A stretch of 64,000 nucleotides of DNA. It comes from Burkholderia puraquae. Lineage in GTDB: Bacteria; Pseudomonadota; Gammaproteobacteria; Burkholderiales; Burkholderiaceae. Below the pieces are notes generated by a model, which was not told the origin of the DNA, searched no databases, and worked only from the letters and a program-made list of their open reading frames with translations. Shown here piece after piece: positions 16,968 through 26,096 of this stretch. Every line of letters begins with the position of its first letter. The stretch's first letter is position 1. Location: NCBI RefSeq assembly GCF_002099195.1, contig NZ_NBYX01000013.1, positions 183,173 through 247,172 of the forward strand, read 5' to 3'. Both the position numbers and the translations under genes were made by a program.

Positions 16968-18047
16968 ATGTCTGCCCGTCTGTTTTCCACGCCCTTTTCC
17001 GAACGCTTCGGCCTGCGCCTGCCGCTCGTGCAGGCGCCGATGGTCGGCGCGACCACGACCGCGATGGTCGCCGCCGCATCGAATGCCGGCGCGCTCGGCA
17101 GTCTCGGCGCCGCCGCGTTCGCACCCGAGCGCCTCGCGGCGGAAGTCGAAGCCATCCGTGCGGCGACCGATCGCCCATTCGCGATCAACCTGTTCGTGCT
17201 GCCGGACGCCACACCCGACGCGGCGACCATCACCCGCGCGCTGGCCGCGATCGACCCGCTGAACGCCACACTCGGGTTGCCGCCGGGCACTGCGCCCGCG
17301 CGCTATGCCCCCGACTTCCGAGCGCAACTCGATGCGCTGGTGGCGTTGCGGGTGCCCGTTGCGAGTTTCACGTTCGGCGTGCTCGATGCGGCCGACGTCG
17401 CCCGCCTGAAGGCCGCCGGCACCTACGTGATCGGCACGGCGACGCACGTGGCCGAGGGGCTCGCCTGGCAGGCGGCCGGCGCCGACGCGCTGTCCGCGCA
17501 GGGCGCCGAGGCGGGCGGCCATCGCGGCACGTTCATCGGTTCCGCCGACGACGCGCTGATCGGCACGCTCGCGCTCGTGCCGCAACTGGTCGATGCGACG
17601 GGCCTGCCCGTGCTTGCCGCAGGCGGCATCATGGACGGCCGCGGGATCGCGGCCGCGCTGGCGCTCGGCGCGCAGGGCGCGCAGCTGGGCACCGCGTTCC
17701 TCACCTGCACGGAAAGCGCGATCGCGGCGGACTGGAAGGCGCGCCTGCTTGCGAGCACCGATACGTCGACGCAGGTCACGCGCGCGATCACTGGCCGCCA
17801 CGCGCGCGGGCTGCGCAACACGTTGATGGCCCGGCTCGGCGAGCGCGTGGCCGACGCCGCGCCGTATCCGGTGCAGAACGCGCTGACGCAGCCGCTGCGC
17901 CAGGCCGCCGCGCGCGCGAACAATGGCGACTACCTGTCGCTGTGGGCCGGGCAGGGCGCGCCGCTCGCGCGGCGGCGCGGCGATGCGCTGACGACGTCGC
18001 AGCTCGTTGCGGCGCTCGATGCCGAATGGCGTGCGGCGGCTGCCTGA
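16968..18047 (+). CDS. nitronate monooxygenase (2-nitropropane dioxygenase family)
   Basis: A 359-residue FMN-dependent TIM-barrel enzyme. It opens with LPLVQAPMVG, the family's FMN-binding start. SAQGAEAGGHRG is the conserved segment around the catalytic His, and PVLAAGGIMDGRGIAAALALGAQGAQLGTAF is the phosphate-binding end. Family members oxidise propionate-3-nitronate and related alkyl nitronates. It lies divergent from the dienelactone hydrolase with about 220 bp between. A stem-loop follows the stop. Confidence 0.93.
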   Translation: MSARLFSTPFSERFGLRLPLVQAPMVGATTTAMVAAASNAGALGSLGAAAFAPERLAAEVEAIRAATDRPFAINLFVLPDATPDAATITRALAAIDPLNATLGLPPGTAPARYAPDFRAQLDALVALRVPVASFTFGVLDAADVARLKAAGTYVIGTATHVAEGLAWQAAGADALSAQGAEAGGHRGTFIGSADDALIGTLALVPQLVDATGLPVLAAGGIMDGRGIAAALALGAQGAQLGTAFLTCTESAIAADWKARLLASTDTSTQVTRAITGRHARGLRNTLMARLGERVADAAPYPVQNALTQPLRQAAARANNGDYLSLWAGQGAPLARRRGDALTTSQLVAALDAEWRAAAA

Positions 18048-18066
18048 ACGGTGCTTGTCGAACGAC

Positions 18067-18092
18067 GAAACGCGCGTTGTCACGCGCGTTTC
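18067..18092 (+). terminator. stem-loop after the nitronate monooxygenase gene
   Basis: GAAACGCGCG-TTGTCA-CGCGCGTTTC: a perfect 10-bp stem followed by ATTCA. It probably serves as the terminator. Confidence 0.7.
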
Positions 18093-18242
18093 ATTCAACG
18101 ATCGCGGGCACAAAATACCGAATCGAAATGCCCCGGGAATGTTTTGAAACGACCTTTCATCAAGTCGTCAGGAATTAGCGGAAACCCTTATCCGGCGGGG
18201 CTTGCAGCGATATTCGAGTAGTCATTCCAAAGTGCGCATATC

Positions 18243-18260
18243 GGTAGTGTTACCACTACC
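18243..18260. promoter_or_regulatory. inverted repeat upstream of the ABC binding-protein gene
   Basis: GGTAGTG-TTAC-CACTACC: a perfect 7-bp inverted repeat about 205 bp before the start at 18465. The 417-bp gap from 18048 otherwise holds the stem-loop at 18067 and AT-rich sequence; no gene was seen. An operator for the transporter gene is likely; the regulator is unknown. Confidence 0.5.
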
Positions 18261-18464
18261 CCAAAAAAGTCCCACAAATTAATTTGATCACCTACACTTG
18301 CGCGCAAGTACGGACGGGGCAGCTGCTAAAAGCGGCGGTTTTCACGTGCTTGAGGCCAAGTGCATGAACGATGCAACCGGCGAATCGTCCAGTGATTGCA
18401 AACACAGGGATGGCAGCGGGGCACCGGGCGATGGCGTTTATTGGGACCGAAACTGGAGACTTAC

Positions 18465-19607
18465 ATGAATATCAAGATGCAAAAGCTGTTGCCGATCACC
18501 GCGGCCGCGATGCTGTGCGCTGCAGCTGCAGGCAACGCAGCGGCCGATCAAGTCGTCAAGATCGGCCACGTCGCGCCCTTGACGGGCGGCATTGCACACC
18601 TGGGCAAGGACAACGAAAACGGTGCGCGTCTCGCAGTCGAGGAGATCAACGCCAAGGGTCTCACGGTCGGCGGCCAGAAAATCACGCTGCAACTCGATCC
18701 GCAGGATGACGCGGCCGACCCGCGGCAGGCCACGCAGGTTGCGCAGAAGCTCGTCGACGACAAGGTCGTCGCGGTGGTCGGCCACCTGAACTCGGGCACG
18801 TCGATCCCGGCCTCGAAGATCTACAGCGATGCGGGCATCGTGCAGATCTCGCCGTCGGCGACCAACCCGGCCTACACGCAGCAGGGCTTCAAGACCACGT
18901 ACCGCGTGGTGGCCACCGATGCGCAGCAGGGTCCGGCGCTCGCGAACTACGCGCACTCGAAGGGCATCAAGAGCGTGGCGGTGGTCGACGATTCGACCGC
19001 GTACGGCCAGGGTCTCGCGAATGAGTTCGAGAAGAAAGCCAAGGCGCTCGGCCTGAAGGTGATGTCGCATGACGCGACGAACGACAAGGCGGTCGACTTC
19101 CGCGCGATTCTGACCAAGATCAAGGGTGAGAATCCGGACGCGATCATGTACGGCGGCATGGACGCGACCGGCGGCCCGTTCGCGAAACAGGCGAAGCAGC
19201 TCGGCCTGCGCGCGAAGATCCTCGCGGGCGACGGCGTGTGCACGGAAAAGCTGGCCGACCTGGCCGGCGACGCGACCGACAACGTGGTGTGCTCGGAAGC
19301 CGGTGCTTCGCTCGAGAAGATGGCGGGCGGCGCAGCGTTCAAGGCGAAGTACGAGAAGCGCTTCGGCCAGCCGATCCAGATCTACGCACCGTTCACGTAT
19401 GACGCCGTGTACATCATCGCCGATGCGATGAAGCGCGCGAACTCGACGGATCCGGCGAAGATCCTCGCCGCGATGCCGACGACGAACTACTCGGGCGTGA
19501 TCGGCACGACGACCTTCGACTCGAAGGGCGACCTGCAGCACGGCGTGATCTCGCTGTACAACTACAAGAACGGCAAGAAGTCGCTGCTCGACGAAGTGAA
19601 GATGTAA
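18465..19607 (+). CDS. branched-chain amino-acid ABC transporter substrate-binding protein
   Basis: A 380-residue periplasmic protein of the LivJ/LivK type. ATG at 18465 follows CTGGAGAC. The signal peptide ends GNAAA, and the mature part begins DQVVKIGHVAPLTGG, the type I periplasmic-binding-protein opening. DPQDDAADPRQATQVAQKL and VVGHLNSGTSIPAS are typical ligand-pocket segments. No permease or ATPase genes adjoin, so it probably feeds a liv transporter encoded elsewhere. A strong terminator follows. Confidence 0.95.
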   Translation: MNIKMQKLLPITAAAMLCAAAAGNAAADQVVKIGHVAPLTGGIAHLGKDNENGARLAVEEINAKGLTVGGQKITLQLDPQDDAADPRQATQVAQKLVDDKVVAVVGHLNSGTSIPASKIYSDAGIVQISPSATNPAYTQQGFKTTYRVVATDAQQGPALANYAHSKGIKSVAVVDDSTAYGQGLANEFEKKAKALGLKVMSHDATNDKAVDFRAILTKIKGENPDAIMYGGMDATGGPFAKQAKQLGLRAKILAGDGVCTEKLADLAGDATDNVVCSEAGASLEKMAGGAAFKAKYEKRFGQPIQIYAPFTYDAVYIIADAMKRANSTDPAKILAAMPTTNYSGVIGTTTFDSKGDLQHGVISLYNYKNGKKSLLDEVKM

Positions 19608-19635
19608 CGCATCAAGCGGTCAACAGAAGGGGTGG

Positions 19636-19674
19636 AAGCGCGCATGCGGCAACGCATGCGCGCTTTCTTTTTGG
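19636..19674 (+). terminator. rho-independent terminator after the binding-protein gene
   Basis: AAGCGCGCATGCG-GCAA-CGCATGCGCGCTT followed by TCTTTTT: a 13-bp stem. It lies between two convergent genes and can act for both. Confidence 0.9.
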
Positions 19675-19693
19675 GCGAACGCCTGCCGCGCCG

Positions 19694-20923
19694 TCAGATC
19701 TTCAGCCGTGCGAGCACCTTCGGCGCGACGGCCGCGACGAGCGCCGCGCACAGCGCGACGACGGACAGGCCGATCGTCAGGTTCGCGGCCTGCGCGACCG
19801 CGCCGATCGCGACCGGCCCGAACAGCATGCCGAAATATGCGAGCCCGGCCACATGCGCGAGCCCTTCGGCCGCATGGATGCCTTTCACGCGCGCGGCGGC
19901 CGCGAACAGCACCGGCATCATGTTCGCGAGGCCGAGGCCCATCAGCGTGAAACCGGTCAGCACCGCGGCCGGATACGGCAGCAGCAGCGCGCCGATCATG
20001 CCCGCGCAGGCAAGCGACGCGCTTGCGAACACGAGCTGCGGCGCGCCGAAGCGGGCGCGCACGGCGTCGCCCGCGAAGCGCGCGATGGCCATCCCGCCCG
20101 AGAACGCGGCATAGGCGGCGCTCGCGAGCGCGGGGCTCGCCGCGACGACGTCGCGCATGTAGACCGTCGCCCAGTCGTACATCGCGCCTTCGGCGATCAG
20201 CGCGACGAGCGCGATGCCGCCGAGCATCCACAGGGCGGGCGAGCGCCAGCGGTTGCCGCCGCCGTGCGCGTGTTCGTGGTGCGGCACGTGCGGCAGCACG
20301 GATGGGCTCGCGACCACGAGCACCGTCGCGCTCGTCGCCGCCGCGAGCGCGAGATGCACGGCCGGCGCCATGCCGGCCGACAGCAGCGCGCCACCGGCGG
20401 CCGCGCCTGCCATCCCGCCGACACTGAACATGCCGTGCAGCGACGACATGATCGGCTTGCCGAGCGCGATCTCGACCGCGCTGGCCTCGGCGTTCATCGC
20501 GACGTCGAGCGTCGCCATCGAGAAGCCGAACAGCGCGAGCACGGCGAGCAGCACGGGAAAGTCGGGCACGACGAGGATCAGCGCCGCGCAGGCCGACATC
20601 ACGAGCCCGCCCGCGAGGCACGCGGTGCGCGAGCCGACGCGTGCGATCCAGCGCGCGATGGTCAGCATCGCGGCGATCGAGCCGACGGCGACCGCGAACA
20701 GCGCGATCGACAGCAGCCCGGGGCTCAGCGCGAACTTGTCGCGCACGGTCGGCACGTGCACGCCCCACGACGCGAACATCATGCCGGCGACGAAGAACAG
20801 CGCCATCGACGCCACGCGCGCCCGCTGGCGGGCCGGCAGCGACAGCACGCGATGCGCGTCGGGCGGCGCGGCGAACGGGGACGACGATTCGGGGGAGGAG
20901 GATTCGGACACGGAAAGGCTCAT
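19694..20923 (-). CDS. major facilitator superfamily transporter
   Basis: A 409-residue membrane protein with about twelve hydrophobic helices. ATG at 20923 is preferred to the TTG one codon upstream. The N-terminus is a Ser/Glu-rich cytoplasmic segment, then a first helix followed by SWGVHVPTVRDKFALS, typical of YbjJ-like MFS proteins. The substrate is not predictable. It converges with the ABC binding-protein gene and diverges from the HugZ-like gene. Confidence 0.92.
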   Translation of the reverse strand: MSLSVSESSSPESSSPFAAPPDAHRVLSLPARQRARVASMALFFVAGMMFASWGVHVPTVRDKFALSPGLLSIALFAVAVGSIAAMLTIARWIARVGSRTACLAGGLVMSACAALILVVPDFPVLLAVLALFGFSMATLDVAMNAEASAVEIALGKPIMSSLHGMFSVGGMAGAAAGGALLSAGMAPAVHLALAAATSATVLVVASPSVLPHVPHHEHAHGGGNRWRSPALWMLGGIALVALIAEGAMYDWATVYMRDVVAASPALASAAYAAFSGGMAIARFAGDAVRARFGAPQLVFASASLACAGMIGALLLPYPAAVLTGFTLMGLGLANMMPVLFAAAARVKGIHAAEGLAHVAGLAYFGMLFGPVAIGAVAQAANLTIGLSVVALCAALVAAVAPKVLARLKI

Positions 20924-21160
20924 CAAAGGAAATGCGCGGACGCACGCGGCGCCCGTCGGATCCGTCCGATTCTATCGAACCGCTTACGATCGTGCCGGGC
21001 GATGGCCGTTCGGCCGATGGTCCGGCGATTACCCGGTGCCCCGCGTTCGGCCGCATCGACGGCATAGGCCGTTCGGCCGATGCGCGGCGCAACGCGCCCG
21101 CGGGTAACATCGAAGCGCATGGCGTGCCCGGCGCGCCGCCCTTCGACCGCAGGAGTCCTC

Positions 21161-21820
21161 TTGAACATCGATCCCGCTTTCGCCCTGCATCTGCTGCACC
21201 GCTGCGCGCTCGGCACGCTCGCCACCCATGCGCGCGATCCGCAGGGCTTCCCGTATCCGACGGTCGTCCCGTTTGCACCCGATGCAAGCCATCGTCCCGT
21301 GATCCTCGTGAGCGGCCTCGCGGAGCACACGCGCAATCTCGCCGCCGATCCGCGCGCGGGCTTCCTCGTCGTCGACGCGCCCGACGGCGACGTGCTGAAC
21401 GCGGAACGCGCGACGCTGCTCGGCCGGTTCGTACCGCTCGGCGCCGATCCGCACGTCACCGCGCGCTACCGGCGCTACGAGCCGGACGCCGCGCGCTATC
21501 TCGCGCTCGGCGATTTCACGTTCTGGGCGCTCGACGTCGAGCGGCTGCGCTATATCGGCGGTTTCGGGCGCATGGGCTGGGTCGACGGCGCGCTTCTCGA
21601 TGCGCTGCCGCCGCTCGCGTTCGACGAGGAACAGGCGTTGTGGGACGCGTACGAAGCCGGCGATGCGCGCCGCGACGGGCTCGAACTGCTCGGCGTCGAT
21701 CGGCACGGCGCCGACTGGCGACATGACGGCCGCCGCGTGCGCACGCCGTTCGATACGCCATTGGCCGATGCGGGCGCGCTGCGCGAGCGGCTGATTGCGT
21801 GTGCGCGGGATGTGACGTGA
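21161..21820 (+). CDS. HugZ-like FMN-binding split-barrel protein
   Basis: A 219-residue protein. TTG at 21161 has CAGGAG at suitable spacing; no ATG start gives the family N-terminus. The N-terminal half (CALGTLATHARDPQGFPYPTVVPF, LVSGLAEHTRNL) is the pyridoxamine 5'-phosphate-oxidase-like split barrel. The C-terminal part (ALGDFTFWALDVERLRYIGGFGRMGWV) matches HugZ/DUF2470-type proteins. HugZ degrades haem for iron; other members have unknown roles. No iron-regulatory site was recognised. Confidence 0.85.
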   Translation: MNIDPAFALHLLHRCALGTLATHARDPQGFPYPTVVPFAPDASHRPVILVSGLAEHTRNLAADPRAGFLVVDAPDGDVLNAERATLLGRFVPLGADPHVTARYRRYEPDAARYLALGDFTFWALDVERLRYIGGFGRMGWVDGALLDALPPLAFDEEQALWDAYEAGDARRDGLELLGVDRHGADWRHDGRRVRTPFDTPLADAGALRERLIACARDVT

Positions 21821-22186
21821 CGTCGCGGATGCCGGCTTGTCCGCAGTTTGTCCGTTTAGCGATCCGCGCCATCCGATTTTCGTAAAACTGTCGTCCGATG
21901 AAAGCTTTGATTTTTCTGAATGCAGGGTAATTGCGTATGTTGATAGACCTAATAGGCAATGGCTAATGTCCTAATCTCTGTACAAGAAGGTAAAAAATTG
22001 AGAAAAGGCCGTGACCGGTCAAAGTGACACGAGTGAATTTCAATTGATCTCGGGATTTTCATGAATCTCGCTTCTATCAAATCTTTTTTGTGCTAATCTC
22101 TGCCTTCGAAAATCCGAGGCACATATATTTCATGAATGGTGAGCTGGCTACAGACCGGCGCCATTAGTCAGATCGAAAGGGAAACT
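21821..22186. promoter_or_regulatory. AT-rich promoter region of the H-NS gene
   Basis: The 366-bp gap is clearly AT-richer than the core chromosome. It contains the palindrome TGACCGGTCA at 22012-22021 and a direct repeat CTAATCTCTG at 21971-21980 and 22093-22102. The base composition suits autoregulation by H-NS. No gene was seen. Confidence 0.5.
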
Positions 22187-22480
22187 ATGTCTTCTTACAA
22201 GGACCTGCTGGCCCAGCGGGAGAAGCTGGAGAAGCAAATCGAAGAAGCGAAGTCGCGTGAATACGCTGAAGTGCTGAATGACGTGAAGCAGAAAATTGCC
22301 GACTACGGCTTTTCGCTCGCCGAACTCGGTCTCAGCCGCGCGAAGGCAGGCAAGGTTGGCCGTCCGCGCGCAGGCGTTGCCGCAAAATACCGCGATCCGG
22401 AAACGGGCGCGACGTGGTCGGGCCGCGGCAAGCCGCCGCGCTGGATCGCAGGCAAGAACCGCGAGCAGTTTGCGATTTAA
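22187..22480 (+). CDS. H-NS family nucleoid-associated protein
   Basis: A 97-residue protein starting MSSYKDLLAQREKLEKQIEEAKSRE, the H-NS oligomerisation coiled coil. A short linker with an AT-hook-like GRPRAGVAAKY is followed by the DNA-binding domain YRDPETGATWSGRGKPPRWI, matching the H-NS (Burkholderia BpH3-like) C-terminal signature. ATG at 22187 is preferred over an upstream in-frame start because of GAAAGGGAAA before it. The protein silences AT-rich acquired DNA, such as the island downstream. Confidence 0.95.
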   Translation: MSSYKDLLAQREKLEKQIEEAKSREYAEVLNDVKQKIADYGFSLAELGLSRAKAGKVGRPRAGVAAKYRDPETGATWSGRGKPPRWIAGKNREQFAI

Positions 22481-22511
22481 GCGTTCGTTTAAGTTGCCTG
22501 CCGTTCAAAAG

Positions 22512-22544
22512 AGCCGCGTGTCCGTTAAGGAGCGCGGCTTTTTT
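22512..22544 (+). terminator. rho-independent terminator after the H-NS gene
   Basis: AGAGCCGCG and CGCGGCTTTTTTG form a stem across a loop of about 14 nt, followed by a T-run. Confidence 0.8.
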
Positions 22545-22721
22545 GTATTCGGCGCTCACCACGCACACTGTCCTGTCATGGAAATGTAATAATCCGGTGT
22601 GAATGGAAATGCGACCTGTTCGCATAAGCGGTTGATTTAAATAAGAAATTTGTGGGTATTGGCGGGATTCGCTCGGCGCCCTTGATAGAATTGGGCATCG
22701 CACATCGATATCTCATATTTC

Positions 22722-23879
22722 ATGTCCACGTTTTCCGGCGACGCGCAGAGCGCAGATAAACACGCGGTTGCGCGCAAGAGCACATTCGTCAGTATTGTGC
22801 TGAATGTCGTGCTTGCGACATTTCAGATCGTCGTCGGCACGATTGCGCATTCGCAGGCATTGATTGCCGACGGGGTGCATTCGATTTCCGATTTGATCTC
22901 GGATTTTGTCGTGCTGGTTGCGAATCGGCATAGCGGCGCATCGCCGGATGCCGACCACAATTACGGACACAGCCGCTACGAGACCGTCGCATCGCTGTTT
23001 CTCGGCGCGATCCTGATTGCGGTCGGCGTCGGCATGCTCTGGCGGGCCGGCGACCGTCTCGTTAATCTCGAAAACATTCCGGCGGTACATTTTTCCGCGC
23101 TGGTCGTCGCGCTGACGGTGCTCGTGTCGAAAGAGGCGCTGTTTCGCTACATGCTGCGCGAAGCGCGGCGCGTCCGCTCGGCGATGCTCGTCGCGAACGC
23201 ATGGCATGCCCGTTCGGATGCCGCATCGTCGCTCGTCGTCGCGATCGGCATCGTCGGCAGCCTGGCCGGCGTGCGGCTGCTCGACCCGATCGCGGCGGCG
23301 ATCGTCGGCTTCATGGTCGCGCGCATGGGCTGGACGTTCGGCTATGACGCGCTGCAGGACCTCTCCGACCGCGCGCTCGATACGACCGATACGGCCGAGA
23401 TCCGCGCGCTGCTTGCGGAGACGCCCGGCGTGCGCGACGTGCACGACCTGCGCACGCGCAAGATGGGCGATGCCGCGCTCGTCGACGCGCACATCCTCGT
23501 CGACCCGAAGATCTCCGTCTCCGAAGGGCACTACATCGCCGAGACCGCGCGTGCGCGCGTGCTGACCGACCCGCGCGTGCTCGACGCGCTGATCCACGTC
23601 GACCCCGAGAACGACGCGGCGCGCCGTCCGGCGCTCGCGCTGCCGCCACGCGGCGAGATCGCGGCACGGCTCGAGGCCGCGCTCGCGCAGCGCGGGCTGC
23701 AAGCGGCGGCCATCAACCTGCATTACCTGAGTACGGGGCTCGAGATCGACGTGACGCTTGCCTGCGATCCGCACGACACCGATGCGGCGCTGGTCGGCCG
23801 GCTCGACGCCGACGCGCTGAAGCGCGAGTTCGGCGCACGCCGGATCGGCTTCACGCGCACGATGCCTGCGCAGGCGTGA
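22722..23879 (+). CDS. cation diffusion facilitator (cation efflux) protein
   Basis: A 385-residue protein. Six hydrophobic helices occupy the first ~220 residues. The metal site is visible as ALIADGVHSISDLISD in helix 2 and AWHARSDAASSLVV in helix 5, the paired H/DxxxD of CDF transporters, with the HNYGHSRYETVAS loop between. The cytoplasmic C-terminal domain is unusually long, with an additional alpha-beta region after the usual dimer domain. The metal (Zn, Fe or Mn) is not predictable. The start has no obvious ribosome binding site. Confidence 0.93.
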   Translation: MSTFSGDAQSADKHAVARKSTFVSIVLNVVLATFQIVVGTIAHSQALIADGVHSISDLISDFVVLVANRHSGASPDADHNYGHSRYETVASLFLGAILIAVGVGMLWRAGDRLVNLENIPAVHFSALVVALTVLVSKEALFRYMLREARRVRSAMLVANAWHARSDAASSLVVAIGIVGSLAGVRLLDPIAAAIVGFMVARMGWTFGYDALQDLSDRALDTTDTAEIRALLAETPGVRDVHDLRTRKMGDAALVDAHILVDPKISVSEGHYIAETARARVLTDPRVLDALIHVDPENDAARRPALALPPRGEIAARLEAALAQRGLQAAAINLHYLSTGLEIDVTLACDPHDTDAALVGRLDADALKREFGARRIGFTRTMPAQA

Positions 23880-23927
23880 CCCGCCGCCGCTCGCCGCGCC
23901 GTCAGGCCGTCCGCGCGTGCCTGCGCG

Positions 23928-24398
23928 CTACAGCGGCAGTTGCGTGTCGAACTTGATCTCGCGCAGCACGACGCTCGTGCGCACCTGCGACACAGCGGGG
24001 ATCTTGAAGATGCGTTCGTGCAGGAACACGTCGTAGGCCTTGATGTCCGGCGCGACGATCTTGAGGATGTAATCGGCTTCGCCGGTCGTGCTGTAGCACT
24101 CGGTGACTTCCGGACAGGTCGCGATCTCGCGCTCGAACTGTTCGACGCCGCCTTCGTTGTGGCGGGTCAGGTGCACGTGCGCGAGCGCGCAGACGTGCAG
24201 CCCGAGCTTCTCGCGATCGAGCAGCGCCGTGTAGCGCTGGATCACGCCGGACTGTTCCATGTCCTTGATGCGGCGCCAGCACGGCGTGCTCGACAGGCCG
24301 ACCTGGTCGGAGATTTCCTGTACCGAACGGCGCGCGTCGAGCTGCAACAGGCGAAGGATTTTTTGCGAAAAGGAATCGAGCGTCACCTGCGCCTCCAT
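23928..24398 (-). CDS. Lrp/AsnC family transcriptional regulator
   Basis: A 156-residue protein. The N-terminal helix-turn-helix is SVQEISDQVGLSSTPCWRRIKDME; the C-terminal RAM domain senses an amino acid. The length matches Lrp/AsnC regulators. It converges with the cation-efflux gene and lies about 80 bp upstream of the exonuclease stop on the same strand, so it is probably transcribed alone. The effector is unknown. Confidence 0.94.
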   Translation of the reverse strand: MEAQVTLDSFSQKILRLLQLDARRSVQEISDQVGLSSTPCWRRIKDMEQSGVIQRYTALLDREKLGLHVCALAHVHLTRHNEGGVEQFEREIATCPEVTECYSTTGEADYILKIVAPDIKAYDVFLHERIFKIPAVSQVRTSVVLREIKFDTQLPL

Positions 24399-24477
24399 GT
24401 GGCAGCAACAACACGCTGAATGTTAGAGGGCCGGGAAAGGAAAGGCAATCTGGCGTCGCGTTATTGAGCGAGATTCG

Positions 24478-25137
24478 CTAATTTGCTCGCGGATCTGTGG
24501 GGTTTTGTCCCGCCCCTGCGTTTTCCGACCGATCGGTGTCCGACACCGCGAGGCCCGCGAGCGCAGCCTGCTGGCGGCGCAGGTCGGCGAGCATGTTGCA
24601 GAACAGGGCGCCTTGCTCGATCGCGTCGTCGAGCGCGACGTGCGTGTGCGGATGGTCGTCGAACCAATGCTTCGGAAAACGCGGCTTGATTGCCTTGCGG
24701 TACGGCAGGCCCGTCATCGCGAACGCGAGCGTCTTGATGTCGAGCGCCGACCACGAGAACGGGCAGCGCCCCGCAAAGCGCATCATGTACCAGAACATGA
24801 ACGTGAAGTCGAAGCCGGCCGGCATCGCGACGAACACCGGCTTGCCGGGCAGCGCCTCGACCCAGTCGACGTACGCAATCAGTGCCGCCTCGGGCGCCTG
24901 CAGGTCGCGCCGGCACGCGGCCCATGCTTCGGGCTCGGTCTTCCACCACGCTTCCTGCACCGGGTGCGCCTGCGCGCCCGGCAGCGTTTCGAGGTTGGCC
25001 GAGAACGTCGCGATCAGCTGCTTGTCCTCGGTATAGGCGGCCGACGCAAAGCTCAGCATCGAGTGCGGGCCGGGAATCGGGCCGTCGGCCTCGACATCGG
25101 TGCTGACGTAGATTTCCGGGATGGCGGTCTGGTTCAT
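24478..25137 (-). CDS. DEDD-type 3'-5' exonuclease family protein
   Basis: A 219-residue protein starting at ATG 25137, which overlaps the stop of the upstream metallo-hydrolase gene (ATGA). YVSTDVEADGPIPG carries the first Asp-x-Glu of an RNase T/DnaQ-like DEDD active site. FVAMPAGFDFTFMFWYM holds the second Asp region, and HVALDDAIEQG supplies the third motif. The substrate (DNA or RNA) is unknown. Coupled translation with the hydrolase gene is likely. Confidence 0.85.
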   Translation of the reverse strand: MNQTAIPEIYVSTDVEADGPIPGPHSMLSFASAAYTEDKQLIATFSANLETLPGAQAHPVQEAWWKTEPEAWAACRRDLQAPEAALIAYVDWVEALPGKPVFVAMPAGFDFTFMFWYMMRFAGRCPFSWSALDIKTLAFAMTGLPYRKAIKPRFPKHWFDDHPHTHVALDDAIEQGALFCNMLADLRRQQAALAGLAVSDTDRSENAGAGQNPTDPRAN

Positions 25138-25778
25138 CCGAATACCTTGTCGGACACAAAGGGGTTCGTGCGGCGCTCGTCGCCGAACGTCGATACGGGG
25201 CCGTGGCCCGGCACGAACGTCACGTCGTCGCCAAGCGGCCACAGCTTCTCCTTGATCGACCGGACGAGATCCTCGTGATTGCCGCGCGGGAAGTCGGTAC
25301 GGCCGATCGAGCCCGCGAACAGCACGTCGCCGACGATCGCGACGCGATGCGCGCGGCTGAAGAACACGACGTGGCCGGGCGTGTGGCCCGGGCAGTGATA
25401 CACCTCGAGCGTCTCGTCGCCGAACTGCACGGTGTCGCCGTCGTTCAGCCAGCGGTCCGGCTCGAAGGTTTCGGCGGCCGGAAAGCCGAAGCGTTCGCTC
25501 TGCATCGGCAGCTTCTCGATCCAGAAGCGTTCTTCTTCCTGCGGCCCCTCGATCGGCACGCCGTAGTGCGTCGCGAGCGTCTTCGCGCCCGCACAGTGAT
25601 CGATGTGCCCGTGCGTGAGCAGCACCTTCTCGACCTGCACGTTCTGCCGCGCGACTTCCTGTTCGATCCGGTCGAGATCGCCGCCCGGATCGACGACGGC
25701 GGCGCGGCCCGTCTTCTCGCAGACGAGCAGCGAGCAGTTCTGCTGGAACGGCGTGACCGGGATGAGCGTGACTTTCAT
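25134..25778 (-). CDS. metallo-beta-lactamase-fold hydrolase (glyoxalase II-like)
   Basis: A 214-residue protein. ATG at 25778 gives the family start MKVTLIPVTPFQQNC; longer readings have no ribosome binding site. THGHIDHCAG is the HxHxDH metal-binding motif, HCPGHTPGHVVF and VGDVLFAGSIGRTDFP supply the remaining His and Asp, and VPGHGP the last His. The length fits the YcbL-type single-domain group rather than full-length GloB. It is the first gene of a two-gene unit with the exonuclease. Confidence 0.92.
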   Translation of the reverse strand: MKVTLIPVTPFQQNCSLLVCEKTGRAAVVDPGGDLDRIEQEVARQNVQVEKVLLTHGHIDHCAGAKTLATHYGVPIEGPQEEERFWIEKLPMQSERFGFPAAETFEPDRWLNDGDTVQFGDETLEVYHCPGHTPGHVVFFSRAHRVAIVGDVLFAGSIGRTDFPRGNHEDLVRSIKEKLWPLGDDVTFVPGHGPVSTFGDERRTNPFVSDKVFG

Positions 25779-25955
25779 GGAGGCACCGGCGGCTAAAAGG
25801 AGCGATTGTACCGGTCGCGCGGGCCGCTTGCCGGTCGCGCGACGCACGCCGCCGCGCACAGCTGCGGGCATTCCCGGAGCATGCCGATTGTTACGGCCAT
25901 AGTGAGAATCAATGGTCCGCAGGGGCGCCTTTTCGAGATGGCGTTTTGATTTATG

Positions 25956-25961
25956 TATAAT
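25956..25961 (+). promoter_or_regulatory. strong -10 box upstream of the RNA candidate
   Basis: TATAAT with a preceding G (extended-like TGTATAAT). About 17 bp upstream, TCGAGA/TTTTCG gives a poor -35. The transcript would start near 25968. Confidence 0.55.
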
Positions 25962-25965
25962 GCGC

Positions 25966-26096
25966 CCCATTGCGCGTGAATTTCACGCAATTCGCTGGTG
26001 TTTCGGCCCCGTTGAAAAGGGGTGTTGGAAGCACCGTCAAGCATCAGCCGCCGGGGAGTCCGGCGGTGTATCCAGCACCGATATTCGGTGCTCACG
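25966..26096 (+). ncRNA. candidate multi-hairpin RNA or long 5' leader of rlpA
   Basis: Directly after the TATAAT come five consecutive hairpins: TTGC...GTGAA/TTCAC...GCAA (25970-25990), CCCC/GGGG (26009-26024), GGTG/CACC (26023-26037), CCGCCGG/CCGGCGG (26050-26068) and AGCACCGA/TCGGTGCT (26075-26093). The rest of the 656-bp gap (25779-26434) is GC-rich and shows no convincing gene, apart from a possible 22-codon ORF at 26213-26281. I do not recognise the RNA; 6S RNA and SRP RNA were considered but their conserved segments are not there. Confidence 0.45.
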
